This document shows, piece after piece, positions 35,103 through 44,496 of a stretch of 64,000 bases of DNA. This DNA is from GCA-001856825 sp038729485 (GTDB lineage: Archaea; Thermoplasmatota; Thermoplasmata; Thermoplasmatales; GCA-001856825): NCBI GenBank assembly GCA_038729485.1, contig JAVYRX010000004.1, positions 1-64,000 of the forward strand, given 5' to 3'. Within the stretch, counting starts at the first letter, position 1. Each line of letters begins with the position of its first letter. The notes under the pieces are model-generated. The model saw nothing but the letters and a program-made list of their open reading frames with translations, was not told the origin of the DNA and did not search any database. Made by a program: the position numbers and the translations under genes.

Positions 35103-36012
35103 ACTAGAACACGTTTCCAAGAAAATAGATGAGATCCAGGTATTGAAAAACATATCCTTCTCCATTGACGAGGGGCAGATAAAAGTTATTTTGGGGGCCT
35201 CTGGAAGTGGAAAAACAACGATACTCAACATAATTTCCGGCATTCTAAGGCCTGATTCGGGGAAGGTTTTCAAGGACGGAATTGACATTACGGGTTTGGA
35301 TATAAACAAAAGGAGGATTGGCTTTGTATTTCAGGATCTTGGCCTTTTCTATTCAATGACTGCAGCGGAAAATATAGCTTACGGACTCAGGATTAAGAAT
35401 ACAGACTATCATGAGATCAACAGGAGAGTTAAGGAGATAGCAGATATATTTTCGATACGCGAGCAGCTTGAAAGGTATCCCTCACAGCTTAGCGGAGGAG
35501 AGAAGCAACGTGTGGCATTGGCCAGGACGCTCATAACAGAACCAGATCTTCTACTCATGGACGAGCCTCTCTCTTCGCTTGACTCATTTCACAGAAATGA
35601 CATACGCTGGTACATTAAGGATATACCTTCAAGATTCAATGTTTCCATCATATACGTAACTCATGACATTGCAGACGCAGAGATCCTTGCGGATTCAATA
35701 GCGATTCTCCATGAGGGTTCCATAATAGAGGACGGGAACAAATACGAAGTTCTCAACCGTCCAATGAACATAGAGGCGGCAAGAATACTAGGATATAACA
35801 TATTTGAGAAGGAGGGTGTTCTTCACGCAATCCATCCGACTAAGGTTACCATCGGAGGTCCCATTAAATTCAAGATTTTGCACGAAGAAAAGGGAATCTC
35901 GAATAACTATCTCCTAGATACGATCTCAGGAAGGATTTTTCTTATTACAAGCAGGATTCTTAAGGGAGACGAGGGGCTATCATTTGACGGTTCTATGCAA
36001 CTGAGGGATTGA
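35080..36012 (+). CDS. thiQ: thiamine ABC transporter, ATP-binding protein
   Basis: A 310-aa ATPase with Walker A 'GASGSGKTT', Q-loop 'VFQDLGLFYSM', signature 'LSGGEKQRVALARTL', Walker B 'LLLMDEPLSSLD' and H-loop 'YVTHDIADAE'. It has ~80 extra C-terminal residues beyond the core, as in the MalK/FbpC-like class, with a possible regulatory OB portion. The initiation codon is a GTG overlapping the end of thiP. It is followed after one base by rnhB. Confidence 0.88.
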   Translation: MVLVERLRLEHVSKKIDEIQVLKNISFSIDEGQIKVILGASGSGKTTILNIISGILRPDSGKVFKDGIDITGLDINKRRIGFVFQDLGLFYSMTAAENIAYGLRIKNTDYHEINRRVKEIADIFSIREQLERYPSQLSGGEKQRVALARTLITEPDLLLMDEPLSSLDSFHRNDIRWYIKDIPSRFNVSIIYVTHDIADAEILADSIAILHEGSIIEDGNKYEVLNRPMNIEAARILGYNIFEKEGVLHAIHPTKVTIGGPIKFKILHEEKGISNNYLLDTISGRIFLITSRILKGDEGLSFDGSMQLRD

Positions 36013-36013
36013 C

Positions 36014-36652
36014 GTGAATGAAGGTAATGTCAGGCAAGCGGTGTGCGGCTGCGACGAGGCAGGAAGGGGACCGGTGATCGGACCTATGGTCATAGCAATC
36101 GTGTGCGGGGATGAAGCTGTATTAAGGAACTTAGGTGTAAGGGATTCAAAAAAACTCTCAGAAAGCAGAAGAGAATTCCTATATGACAAGATTCTAAATG
36201 TTTCGCAATGGGTTGACTATAGGATAGTAACCGAGGAGGAGATAGACAGGGCAGTTTCAAATAATGGGCTGAATATTCTGGAGGCAAATATCATATCGAA
36301 GATGATAAAGCCTGGAACTGTGTGCCTGGTTGACTGCCCAGACGTCAACGAAGGAAGATTTACAGAATTATTGGTAAGATTAAGCGGAAACGTTCACGTT
36401 AGGGCCGAACACAAGGCGGACGAGAAATATCCTGCTGTATCTGCCGCATCCATTATAGCAAAGGTAGTCCGGGAACGTAAAATTTCTGAAATAAAGAATG
36501 ATTTGGGGGACTTCGGTTCAGGCTATCCTTCAGATAGGAGAACTATAGAATTCATAAAAAATTATTATGCTGAACATAGATCCCTCCCTCCCCACGTTAG
36601 AAAGTCTTGGAAGACCATTAACTTGGTAAAGCCCACTCTAGATTCATATTGA
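36014..36652 (+). CDS. rnhB: ribonuclease HII
   Basis: A 212-aa enzyme that cuts RNA in RNA/DNA hybrids to remove primers and misinserted ribonucleotides. The catalytic acidic residues are in 'CGCDEAGRGPVIGPM' (Asp-Glu), 'VDCPD' and 'AEHKADEKYPAVSAASIIAK'. The initiation codon is a GTG one base after thiQ; no promoter fits between them. The stop overlaps the TTG start of the PolD large subunit by 4 bp, so RNase HII and PolD are made together. Confidence 0.95.
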   Translation: MNEGNVRQAVCGCDEAGRGPVIGPMVIAIVCGDEAVLRNLGVRDSKKLSESRREFLYDKILNVSQWVDYRIVTEEEIDRAVSNNGLNILEANIISKMIKPGTVCLVDCPDVNEGRFTELLVRLSGNVHVRAEHKADEKYPAVSAASIIAKVVRERKISEIKNDLGDFGSGYPSDRRTIEFIKNYYAEHRSLPPHVRKSWKTINLVKPTLDSY

Positions 36653-39600
36653 AATTATTTATCCTATCATCACATAATAAGGAAGTGGGCAGGAACCTGG
36701 ATCTCTATTTTCAACTTCTCAAAGAAAATGTGGACAAGGAATATGGTATAGCAACAGAGGCGAGGAAGCTTGGGAAGGACAGTCAGATGACGGTTGAAGT
36801 ACCACAGGCGGAGGACCTGGCAGGAAGGGTGCAGGCACTAACTGGAATTGAATGCACTGAAATCATCAGGGAGCTGTCAGCGCGTTATGACAGGGAAAGA
36901 GTTGCCATAGAAGCTGCCTTGTCCGTATCCCAGAGGGTCGAAGGTCCAGATGACGTGAAAATAGAAAAGGGGATCAGGGTCGCGCTTGCAATTTTGACGG
37001 AAGGCATACTCGTTGCCCCTCTGGAAGGTATAACTGAAGTAAAGGTAAAAAAAAGGGATGGGGATTCGTATCTTTCGATCTATTATTCGGGCCCTATAAG
37101 AAGTGCTGGCGGGACAGCACAAGCCCTTAGCGTATTCATCGGAGACCTCCTTAGGAGGAAGTTTGGAATAGGAAAATACATTGCTACACAGGACGAGATA
37201 GAAAGGTATAAGGAGGAGATACCTCTCTACGCCAGGGTCCAGCACCTACAATACGTTCCAAACTCAGACGAAATCCATAATGCCGTCGTTGGTTCACCAG
37301 TCTGTATAACAGGAGAAGGAACGGAAGAGGCAGAAGTTGCAGGACACAGGGATCTACCAGACATAGAAACAAACAGACTGAGGGGCGGCATGGCGCTCGT
37401 CATTGCCGAAGGTCTAATCCTCAAGGCTTCCAAGCTTAAGAAATATGTAAGCACATTCGGTCTAGAAGGATGGTCTTTCACAAGTGAAAAGAAGGAGGAA
37501 AAGGACATCGGCCCAAATTACAACTATCTTAAGGAGATGGTTGCAGGAAGGCCTGCCTTGGCTTATCCATCAACGAAAGGGGGGTTCAGGCTCAGGTATG
37601 GCAGATCTCGCAACACGGGTCTTGCCGCCGTTGCGATAAACCCCGTGACTATGAAAGTGCTAGATGACTTCATTGCGGTAGGCACGCAAATAAAGATGGA
37701 ACGGCCCGGAAAGGCAGGGGCAGTTGTTGCCAATGATAGCATCGATGGCCCGACCGTCCTGCTGAAGGACGGTTCCTTGGTCTATTTATCTGACATTGAT
37801 TTGTATGAAAAAAACAAGACAAGCATAGACGGGATTGTCGACCTTGGAGAAATAATGATCTCCTTCGGCGAGTTCATAGAAAACAATAAAGTAGTTTTCC
37901 CAGGGGCATTCACAGTACCTTGGTGGGAGCAGATATGTTCAAAAAAATTGGGATTTGTACCGAGGGTAGAAAATGGGAAGGAAGCGGTAGCTGTTTCCCT
38001 TAAGTATTCGATTCCGCTGCATCCTAGATGGACCTTCCTCTGGCACGATGTTTCCGTAGAAGAGATTGAAAGGTTTTCCAACGAGGTGTCGAGGCACGGA
38101 AGGATAGGTGATGAAGGAATGGTTCTGCCAAATGACCCCTTCATCAGGGATTTCCTGACAAAACTGCTGTGCGAATTTAAGGTATCCGGCGATGTGATAA
38201 TATCTGATTATATGGGCCTTATTTATCCCCTTGGAATAGAGGCCGAAGATGGTCGTCTAAGAAGAAAAAGAAAATTTGATGGGTCAAACTCAATAGAGGC
38301 TGTTTCAAGGCAGGCCGGGTTTCCAATTTATCCTAGGGGCCCGTCCCGAATCGGGGCCAGGATGGGAAGGCCTGAAAAGGCAGAGGAAAGGGTAATGTCA
38401 CCCCCTGTTCATGCGCTTTTCCCAATAGGCAACGTCCAGAAGAACAGGAGAGACCTGAAACGATACGACGAACTTACTGGATCTGAAATGCAGGTTAGAA
38501 CGTGCCCTGAATGCGGAGGCATCACGTACCTCAACGTATGCGAAAGGTGCAACTTACACACATCGCCCACTGGAAAGATCATGAAATTTGAGGTAAACAT
38601 AAGCGAGATTTTAGAAGAGAAGTCAAGAAGCATGAACGTGACACTAGGCGGCAAGGTTAACGGAGTCAGGGGATTAATATCTGGAAACAAGGTTCCGGAG
38701 CCCCTTGAAAAAGGCATACTTCGTTCTCTTCACGAAGTGTATCCCTTCAAGGACGGAACTTGCAGGTTCGACATGTCTGATCTTCCGCTAACACATTTCA
38801 AGCCGGGGGAAATCTCGATCACTGCTGATATAGCAAGAAAACTGGGATATGAAACTGATTACCTTGGGAACGAGCTCAGAGAAGATTCGCAGATAGTAGA
38901 AATGTTTCCCCAGGATCTTGTGCTGAGCGCCAAAGCTGGCGATTATCTACTGAGAGTTTCCAAATTTATAGACGACCTCCTCGTCAAATTCTACCATCTT
39001 CCTCCATACTACGGTGCATTATCACGGCAGGATCTGGTAGGCAGACTTGTGATCGGCCTTGCACCCCACACTTCCGGTGGGGTGCTCGGTAGGATAATAG
39101 GCTATTCGCAGGCCGATGTATGTTATGCGCATCCGTTCTATCACGCAGCCAAGAGGCGGAACTGCGACGGTGATGAAGACTCTGTAATGCTTCTCCTTGA
39201 TGGACTTCTGAACTTTTCAAGGGATTTCCTTCCAAGCTCCAGGGGGAGTCTTATGGACGCCCCCCTTGTTCTATCGTTGAAAATTAACCCCAACGAGATA
39301 GACAAAGAAGCTCTCAATCTAGACGTCACAGGCGCGTACGTGCCTGAGCTGCTAGAGATGACATGGAAGTTCCCCAACCCGCAAGATATAGCTAAATACG
39401 TTTTAACTGCTGGCTCTAAGGTAAAGAATGGAGAAATCTTTCCCGAATGTAAATTTTCTGACGACACCTCCTCTATAGACCTTGGTACTCTCAGATCGAG
39501 CTACAAAAGCATAGAGAGCATGGAGATGAAGCTTGTAAGGCAGCTTGAGCTCGCGAAGAGGCTATCCGCTGTGAATGCCTCAGACATGGCAGAAAGGATA

Positions 39601-39921
39601 CTGAAATATCATTTTATACCAGACATAATGGGCAACCTAAATAAATTCGGCTCCCAAACATTCAGATGCACGTCCTGTAACCGCATCTACAGGCGCCCCC
39701 CCATAAACGGAAGGTGCAGAAAGTGCAATACGCCGCTCATTGGCACCGTTCACAAAGGTAACATTACCAAATATCTTGAAAAAAGCTACAGTATAACAAA
39801 TGAATTCCAGGTGAGTAATTATGTTCGTCAGAGGATAAAGATAATGAGGGAATCCGTTAACTCAATTTTCAACGCAAAAACTTCTAATTTTAAGACACTG
39901 GAGGATTATGACAATTCCTAG
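36649..39921 (+). CDS. polC: DNA polymerase D large subunit (DP2)
   Basis: A 1090-aa catalytic subunit of the euryarchaeal replicative polymerase. Its double-psi beta-barrel active site carries the metal motif 'RRNCDGDEDSVMLLL', and an N-terminal region includes 'GTAQALSVFIGDLLRRKFG'. Zinc fingers are 'CPECGGITYLNVCERC' (~620s) and 'CTSCNRIYRRP' with 'CRKCNTPLIG' near the end, where DP1 and PCNA contacts usually lie. No intein is seen at the usual NCDGDED site. The initiation codon is TTG. The small subunit DP1 is not in the window. Confidence 0.96.
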   Translation: MKLFILSSHNKEVGRNLDLYFQLLKENVDKEYGIATEARKLGKDSQMTVEVPQAEDLAGRVQALTGIECTEIIRELSARYDRERVAIEAALSVSQRVEGPDDVKIEKGIRVALAILTEGILVAPLEGITEVKVKKRDGDSYLSIYYSGPIRSAGGTAQALSVFIGDLLRRKFGIGKYIATQDEIERYKEEIPLYARVQHLQYVPNSDEIHNAVVGSPVCITGEGTEEAEVAGHRDLPDIETNRLRGGMALVIAEGLILKASKLKKYVSTFGLEGWSFTSEKKEEKDIGPNYNYLKEMVAGRPALAYPSTKGGFRLRYGRSRNTGLAAVAINPVTMKVLDDFIAVGTQIKMERPGKAGAVVANDSIDGPTVLLKDGSLVYLSDIDLYEKNKTSIDGIVDLGEIMISFGEFIENNKVVFPGAFTVPWWEQICSKKLGFVPRVENGKEAVAVSLKYSIPLHPRWTFLWHDVSVEEIERFSNEVSRHGRIGDEGMVLPNDPFIRDFLTKLLCEFKVSGDVIISDYMGLIYPLGIEAEDGRLRRKRKFDGSNSIEAVSRQAGFPIYPRGPSRIGARMGRPEKAEERVMSPPVHALFPIGNVQKNRRDLKRYDELTGSEMQVRTCPECGGITYLNVCERCNLHTSPTGKIMKFEVNISEILEEKSRSMNVTLGGKVNGVRGLISGNKVPEPLEKGILRSLHEVYPFKDGTCRFDMSDLPLTHFKPGEISITADIARKLGYETDYLGNELREDSQIVEMFPQDLVLSAKAGDYLLRVSKFIDDLLVKFYHLPPYYGALSRQDLVGRLVIGLAPHTSGGVLGRIIGYSQADVCYAHPFYHAAKRRNCDGDEDSVMLLLDGLLNFSRDFLPSSRGSLMDAPLVLSLKINPNEIDKEALNLDVTGAYVPELLEMTWKFPNPQDIAKYVLTAGSKVKNGEIFPECKFSDDTSSIDLGTLRSSYKSIESMEMKLVRQLELAKRLSAVNASDMAERILKYHFIPDIMGNLNKFGSQTFRCTSCNRIYRRPPINGRCRKCNTPLIGTVHKGNITKYLEKSYSITNEFQVSNYVRQRIKIMRESVNSIFNAKTSNFKTLEDYDNS

Positions 39922-40678
39922 GATATTCTTTGTAGGGACTGCAGGTTCCGGCAAATCCACCCTCATAGGTTCGTTTAAGGAATGGCTTTCGGCGCTTAAT
40001 TATGACGCCATTGCGGTCAACCTTGATCCCGGGGCGGAGTTCCTTCCGTACGACCCAGACATAGACATAAGGGAGTCTATTTCACTGGATGATGTAATGT
40101 CTCAGTACAATCTGGGACCCAATGGAGCACAGGTTGTTGCAGCCGATCTTATAGTAAATCAAGTAGAAGAACTGGGAGAAAGAATAGAGTCTTATGATTC
40201 TGACTATGTTCTTATAGACACCCCAGGTCAGCTAGAGCTTTTCGCTTTCAGACAATCGTCTTCAATGCTGGTTGAAAACCTGGGGGCGCATACAAGTGCG
40301 ATAGTATATCTCCTGGATTCTGCACTTTTGAAGGATCCACAGTCCTATGCATCCTTGAGGTTTCTTGGTCTCAGCGTCCTAACCAAGTTCTACATGCCAT
40401 TCCTAGCAGTAGCATCTAAGTCAGACCTTCTGGAACCAAAAGAGATTGAAAACATAAAAAAGTGGGACAGAAACAAGGCGAATCTCATTGATGACCTAAG
40501 GCGCATGTCAGCCACTGTAAACGTGCAGCTGTCAGAGGAGGTAATAAATGCAACGGAATCCCTTAATTTGTTGGGGGAGAGCATATTTGCATCTTCGCAG
40601 ACCGGTGATGGCATGGAGGACGTCTATTCGTTCCTGCAGAGCATCTTCCACGGCTCGGAAGATCTTGAGAAGAGATAG
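39908..40678 (+). CDS. GPN-loop GTPase
   Basis: A 256-aa P-loop GTPase of the GPN/XAB1 family. G1 is 'GTAGSGKSTLIGSF', the family-defining 'YNLGPNGAQVVAADL' holds the Gly-Pro-Asn loop, G3 is 'IDTPGQLELF' and G4 'VASKSDLL'. In eukaryotes GPN proteins assist assembly of RNA polymerase II; the archaeal role is less defined. It overlaps the polymerase gene by 14 bp and ends the gene chain begun at the riboswitch. Confidence 0.93.
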   Translation: MTIPRIFFVGTAGSGKSTLIGSFKEWLSALNYDAIAVNLDPGAEFLPYDPDIDIRESISLDDVMSQYNLGPNGAQVVAADLIVNQVEELGERIESYDSDYVLIDTPGQLELFAFRQSSSMLVENLGAHTSAIVYLLDSALLKDPQSYASLRFLGLSVLTKFYMPFLAVASKSDLLEPKEIENIKKWDRNKANLIDDLRRMSATVNVQLSEEVINATESLNLLGESIFASSQTGDGMEDVYSFLQSIFHGSEDLEKR

Positions 40679-40741
40679 TCTATCCCGAGAATTTTTAGTC
40701 AATATCGCCCTATATCTTACCTGCAGTAATGCTTATAAATT

Positions 40742-40753
40742 TTGATTTTTTTT
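40742..40753 (+). terminator. T-run after the thi-rnhB-polC-GPN chain
   Basis: GATTTTTTTTATT at 40743-40755 lies ~65 bp after the GPN stop codon. Oligo-T is the archaeal termination signal, and this fits the end of the long transcript ahead of ftsZ. Confidence 0.4.
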
Positions 40754-40864
40754 ATTGGTAATGCCACCTGCATTCAAATCTTTGTTTCAGTACTTGTCTT
40801 ACGTTTTTTTTCGCTGATTCTTTAGTTAGAGAAGAAAAGTATAAATATTGCGTCTGACATACGT

Positions 40865-41953
40865 ATGACTATGGTAGACAATAATTTCCAAAATCCGAGA
40901 AATTTCGTCTCACCGGACGATGAAGAACTCGCAAAAATCGTTGAATCGCTTAAGATAAACATTAGGATTGTTGGGTGCGGAGGTGCAGGGACCAACACTA
41001 TCAACAGGTGCGCCAAATCCGGAATTTACGGCGCTGATCTAATAGCTATGAATACGGATGCTCCGCATTTACTTACCATTCAGGCAAACAGGAAACTTCT
41101 AGTTGGTAAGAGGACAACTGGAGGCAGAGGGGCAGGCGCCTTGCCTCAGGTAGGGGAGGAGGCCGCTAAGGAAAATTACGATGAAATAGTTTCGTTGATA
41201 GGAAATTCAGAAATCGTATTCATAACGTCTGGAATGGGTGGAGGCACCGGAACCGGTGTTGCCCCTGTCGTCGCGGAGGTTGCAAAAAGGCAAAAATCCT
41301 TGGTCATCAGCATAGTCACGCTGCCATTCTCAGCGGAGGGAAAGGTCAGGATGGACAATGCAATATACGGCATTGAGAAGCTCAGAAAAGTATCCGACAC
41401 TACGATTGTAATTCCAAATGACAAGCTATTGGAAATAGTGCCCAGGCTCCCGCTGGATCAGGCATTCAAGGTAGCGGATGAAATATTGATGGAGTCGCTT
41501 AAGGGCTTAACGGAGATAATCACCAAGCCTGGTCTCGTGAATCTCGATTATTCTGATATACAGACCGTAATGAAGGAGGGTGGAGTTGCAATGATCGGAA
41601 TCGGCGAAAGCGTCGGTGGCAAAGCGACGGTTGAAGAGGCAGTTACAGAGGCGATAACTTCCCCGCTTATTGAGGCCGATATTTCCACGACAAAGGGAGC
41701 CCTAGTAAGAATCGTAGGCGGGGAGGATATGACAATTTCACAGGCAGAGTTGGCTGTTAGGATGATACAGGAAAGGATAAACCCCATGGCTAGGATTGTC
41801 TGGGGAGCTTCAGTCGATCCGTCGCTTAAGGGTGAATTTAAGGTGCTTGTCGTCCTAACGGGAGTAAATTCCCCATACTTCCTCAACTCCACAAAAGGAG
41901 TCGCAATTAAAGGAGCGAGGGGACTGGACGCAGAAATAGACTCGGTGATGTAA
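40865..41953 (+). CDS. ftsZ: cell division protein FtsZ
   Basis: A 362-aa tubulin-like GTPase forming the division ring. The signature 'GMGGGTGTG' is at 123-131; 'GCGGAGTNTINR' near residue 38 and the T7 synergy loop 'NLDYSDIQTVM' complete the nucleotide site. The C-terminal tail is short, so SepF may contact it. TATAAATA lies ~23 bp before the ATG at 40865 (a second ATG at 40871 is possible). A four-helix membrane protein follows after one base. Confidence 0.97.
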   Translation: MTMVDNNFQNPRNFVSPDDEELAKIVESLKINIRIVGCGGAGTNTINRCAKSGIYGADLIAMNTDAPHLLTIQANRKLLVGKRTTGGRGAGALPQVGEEAAKENYDEIVSLIGNSEIVFITSGMGGGTGTGVAPVVAEVAKRQKSLVISIVTLPFSAEGKVRMDNAIYGIEKLRKVSDTTIVIPNDKLLEIVPRLPLDQAFKVADEILMESLKGLTEIITKPGLVNLDYSDIQTVMKEGGVAMIGIGESVGGKATVEEAVTEAITSPLIEADISTTKGALVRIVGGEDMTISQAELAVRMIQERINPMARIVWGASVDPSLKGEFKVLVVLTGVNSPYFLNSTKGVAIKGARGLDAEIDSVM

Positions 41954-41954
41954 G

Positions 41955-42335
41955 ATGGACAAGAAAAGTTTTAGGTTGGCCTCGGGGCTTCTCGGCTTTC
42001 TGGCTTCTATTCTCTTTGTTCTATACGTATTCCAGTTGTCCCACACTGTGCTTCAGGGAATTCTGTATACTTCATTCGCGTTGCTCGCTTATGCACTTGC
42101 CTCGTATCTTGCATTGTACAATTCCCAGAACAGGTATGTCAGACTGGTGCCGTTCGTCTACCTTGGAGCAGGACTTGCAATGATATACGCAGTTGAGATA
42201 GTAATTGGCGGGCACCGCATGTTTCTATACCTGGCTCTCACAACCGCATTGATTGCTGCGATAAGCTATCTTTATGCCGCATATTCTGCAGGCTACGGAA
42301 GAGCCTCATCGAAGCTCGGCGTGAAAGCACACTAA
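41955..42335 (+). CDS. hypothetical four-helix membrane protein after ftsZ
   Basis: A 126-aa protein with four closely spaced hydrophobic helices ('SGLLGFLASILFVLYVFQLS' is the first) and a basic C-terminus. No known domain is recognised. It starts one base after the ftsZ stop, so it is co-transcribed with it and may act at the division site or simply be coupled. Other euryarchaea carry secE-nusG at this place; this is not SecE. Confidence 0.65.
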   Translation: MDKKSFRLASGLLGFLASILFVLYVFQLSHTVLQGILYTSFALLAYALASYLALYNSQNRYVRLVPFVYLGAGLAMIYAVEIVIGGHRMFLYLALTTALIAAISYLYAAYSAGYGRASSKLGVKAH

Positions 42336-42336
42336 C

Positions 42337-42358
42337 TCTCTTTTATTTTTTTATTTTT
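42337..42358 (+). terminator. T-rich terminator after ftsZ operon
   Basis: CTCTTTTATTTTTTTATTTTTG directly after the stop of the membrane protein gene, the type of T-tract that ends archaeal transcripts. Confidence 0.5.
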
Positions 42359-42393
42359 GTGAGTTTTAATATACTATTTGTTAATCTCAGCAG

Positions 42394-44496
42394 GTGAAAC
42401 CCAGGGCATTCGTTTTTGTTGCATTGCCATATGCCAACGGTGCGTTGCACTTAGGGCAGATTGCTGGAGCATATCTTCCATACGATGCCTTCAGACGATT
42501 CCTGAAGCTCAGGGGGGAGGAGGTAATTTCCGCTTCCGGCAGCGATGAACACGGAACTCCCATAACGCTTCGTTCCATAAGGGAGCGAATCCCTCCTGAA
42601 GAAATAGTCTCTAGGTACCATAAGACGAACACGGACATTTTCTCGCGCATGAATATAGAGTTTGATGCGTACATTGAAACATCCTCGGCGCTACATAAGG
42701 GTATAGTCAAGGACTTCCTGGAGAGATTAATCGAGAGGGGATTCATCTATGAGGCTGAAATGATCCAGCCATATTGCGTTAAGGAATCTATTTTCCTTGC
42801 TGACCGGTATGTTGTCGGCAAATGCCCTTACTGCGGATATGAGTTGGCGACAGGAGATCAGTGCGAAAATTGTGGTGCTACCTTGGAACCTACGGATCTT
42901 ATAGATCCAGTTTGCATTTTCGATCACACCACACCGGAGTTCAGAAAAACAAAGCATCTATTTTTCAAGCTTTCGAGTCTTCAGGAGGAATTAAGAAATT
43001 ATGTGGAGTCAAAGTCTTACTGGAGGCAGAACGTGATCCGCTACTCCACAAATTTCATAAAGGAGGGGCTCAAGGATCGCCCCATAACCAGAGACCTGAC
43101 TTGGGGAGTGGATGTTCCGAACGTTGGTTACGAGAACAAGAAAATATACGTTTGGTTCGAGGCCCTGATTGGATACCTCACCGGGGTGGCTACTGTCTTA
43201 GGTAGTTATAAAGAGGCTGTCGATTTATGGAAGGATCCCGATGTGAAGCATTACTACTTCATGGGAAAGGACAACATAGCATTTCACTCGATAATTTGGC
43301 CTGGAATGCTGATCGCGCACGGCGAAATGACGCTGCCGTACTACATTGCTGCAAATGAATACCTGAATTTTAAGGGGGAGAAATTCTCAAAAAGTAGGGG
43401 TACAGGCATATCGATGCCTGAAATGCTAGAGAGGTACGACCCTGAATTCATTAGGTTTGGGGTATTCTACAATCTTCCTGAGGAGCACGACTCGGACTTT
43501 TCCTTGGAAGAGTTTCAGAACAAAGTCAATACTGAAATGATCGACAAATTCGGAAATTTCGTAAACAGGGCGCTCGTTCTGGCCTTCAAGCACGGAAGCG
43601 TTTCCTCGGATCAAATCGCTCAAAATCAGGAGGACGTGGATGCTGAGAAGAAGATAAGAAGCACGTTGGCCGATATAATAGGAAATATGGAGAACGTCAG
43701 GATACGCGAAGCGTTCAGAAAATGGTTGGACCTCGTATACTATAGCAATTCATACATCACTAGAAGAAAAACTTGGGAGGCCTGCAAGAATGCTGGCGGG
43801 GACTGCAATGCTGCCATTTATACAGGCGTCAAGCTAGTATTTGCATTAGCAGTCTCAGGCCAGATTTTCCTCCCAACTACCTCGAAGAAAATACTCTCTT
43901 GGCTCGGATATCAGGAGCCGGTTCAGCTCACTGCTGATTTGGAATTTCCGGTTGCGAGGCTTGTAACGAAGCCAGAGCGTCTTTTCGAAAAGATCAAGGA
44001 TCAAAGAATAAATCTGAAGCTTGTGGTGGCTAGAGTGGAAAACGTTGAAGATCATCCGGATGCAGAGAAACTATACGTGTTAGATCTTGATCTCGGAGCA
44101 GAGAAAAGGAGAATAGTGAGCGGAATTAAAGATAGTTATGAAAAATCAAATCTAGTGGGGAAGAAAATAGTCATAGTTCATAACCTGAAGCCTGCCGTGA
44201 TACGTGGAGTGAAATCAAACGGCATGCTTCTTGCCGCAGAGGATGAGCAGGGAGTTCATCTGCTTCTGGCCCCAGATTCAGTTAAGGAAGGCGAGGAGGT
44301 AAAAATTGATGGCCTTGAGACAGACGATTCAGAGATCTCAATAGAAGAATTCAGAAAAATGGACATCAGGACAAGCGTGATCAATGGAAAGACCCTCGCC
44401 AAGATGTCTGTGGGAGATAAATCATTCATCCTCAAGGTAGGCGGCGAAGTCCTCTTCTTAGACGGCTCGCCAAGGGAGGGCATAAAGATAAAATGA
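42394..44496 (+). CDS. metG: methionyl-tRNA synthetase
   Basis: A 700-aa class I synthetase. The HIGH-type motif 'YANGALHLGQI' lies at ~11-21, a zinc knuckle 'CPYCGYELATGDQCENCG' at ~143-160, and the KMSKS-type 'KFSKSRGTG'. The tRNA-binding OB domain (EMAP/Trbp111) follows around 535-640 ('VARVENVEDHPDAEKLYVLD', 'IVSGI'), and the last ~55 residues look like the start of a second, degraded OB repeat. The initiation codon is a GTG, with TTTTAATATA ~25 bp upstream. It overlaps the PHP gene by 4 bp. Confidence 0.96.
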   Translation: MKPRAFVFVALPYANGALHLGQIAGAYLPYDAFRRFLKLRGEEVISASGSDEHGTPITLRSIRERIPPEEIVSRYHKTNTDIFSRMNIEFDAYIETSSALHKGIVKDFLERLIERGFIYEAEMIQPYCVKESIFLADRYVVGKCPYCGYELATGDQCENCGATLEPTDLIDPVCIFDHTTPEFRKTKHLFFKLSSLQEELRNYVESKSYWRQNVIRYSTNFIKEGLKDRPITRDLTWGVDVPNVGYENKKIYVWFEALIGYLTGVATVLGSYKEAVDLWKDPDVKHYYFMGKDNIAFHSIIWPGMLIAHGEMTLPYYIAANEYLNFKGEKFSKSRGTGISMPEMLERYDPEFIRFGVFYNLPEEHDSDFSLEEFQNKVNTEMIDKFGNFVNRALVLAFKHGSVSSDQIAQNQEDVDAEKKIRSTLADIIGNMENVRIREAFRKWLDLVYYSNSYITRRKTWEACKNAGGDCNAAIYTGVKLVFALAVSGQIFLPTTSKKILSWLGYQEPVQLTADLEFPVARLVTKPERLFEKIKDQRINLKLVVARVENVEDHPDAEKLYVLDLDLGAEKRRIVSGIKDSYEKSNLVGKKIVIVHNLKPAVIRGVKSNGMLLAAEDEQGVHLLLAPDSVKEGEEVKIDGLETDDSEISIEEFRKMDIRTSVINGKTLAKMSVGDKSFILKVGGEVLFLDGSPREGIKIK

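Noticed and set aside
37227..37508. Minus-strand frames inside the PolD large subunit gene
   Set aside because: Shadows of the strongly conserved DP2 coding sequence.
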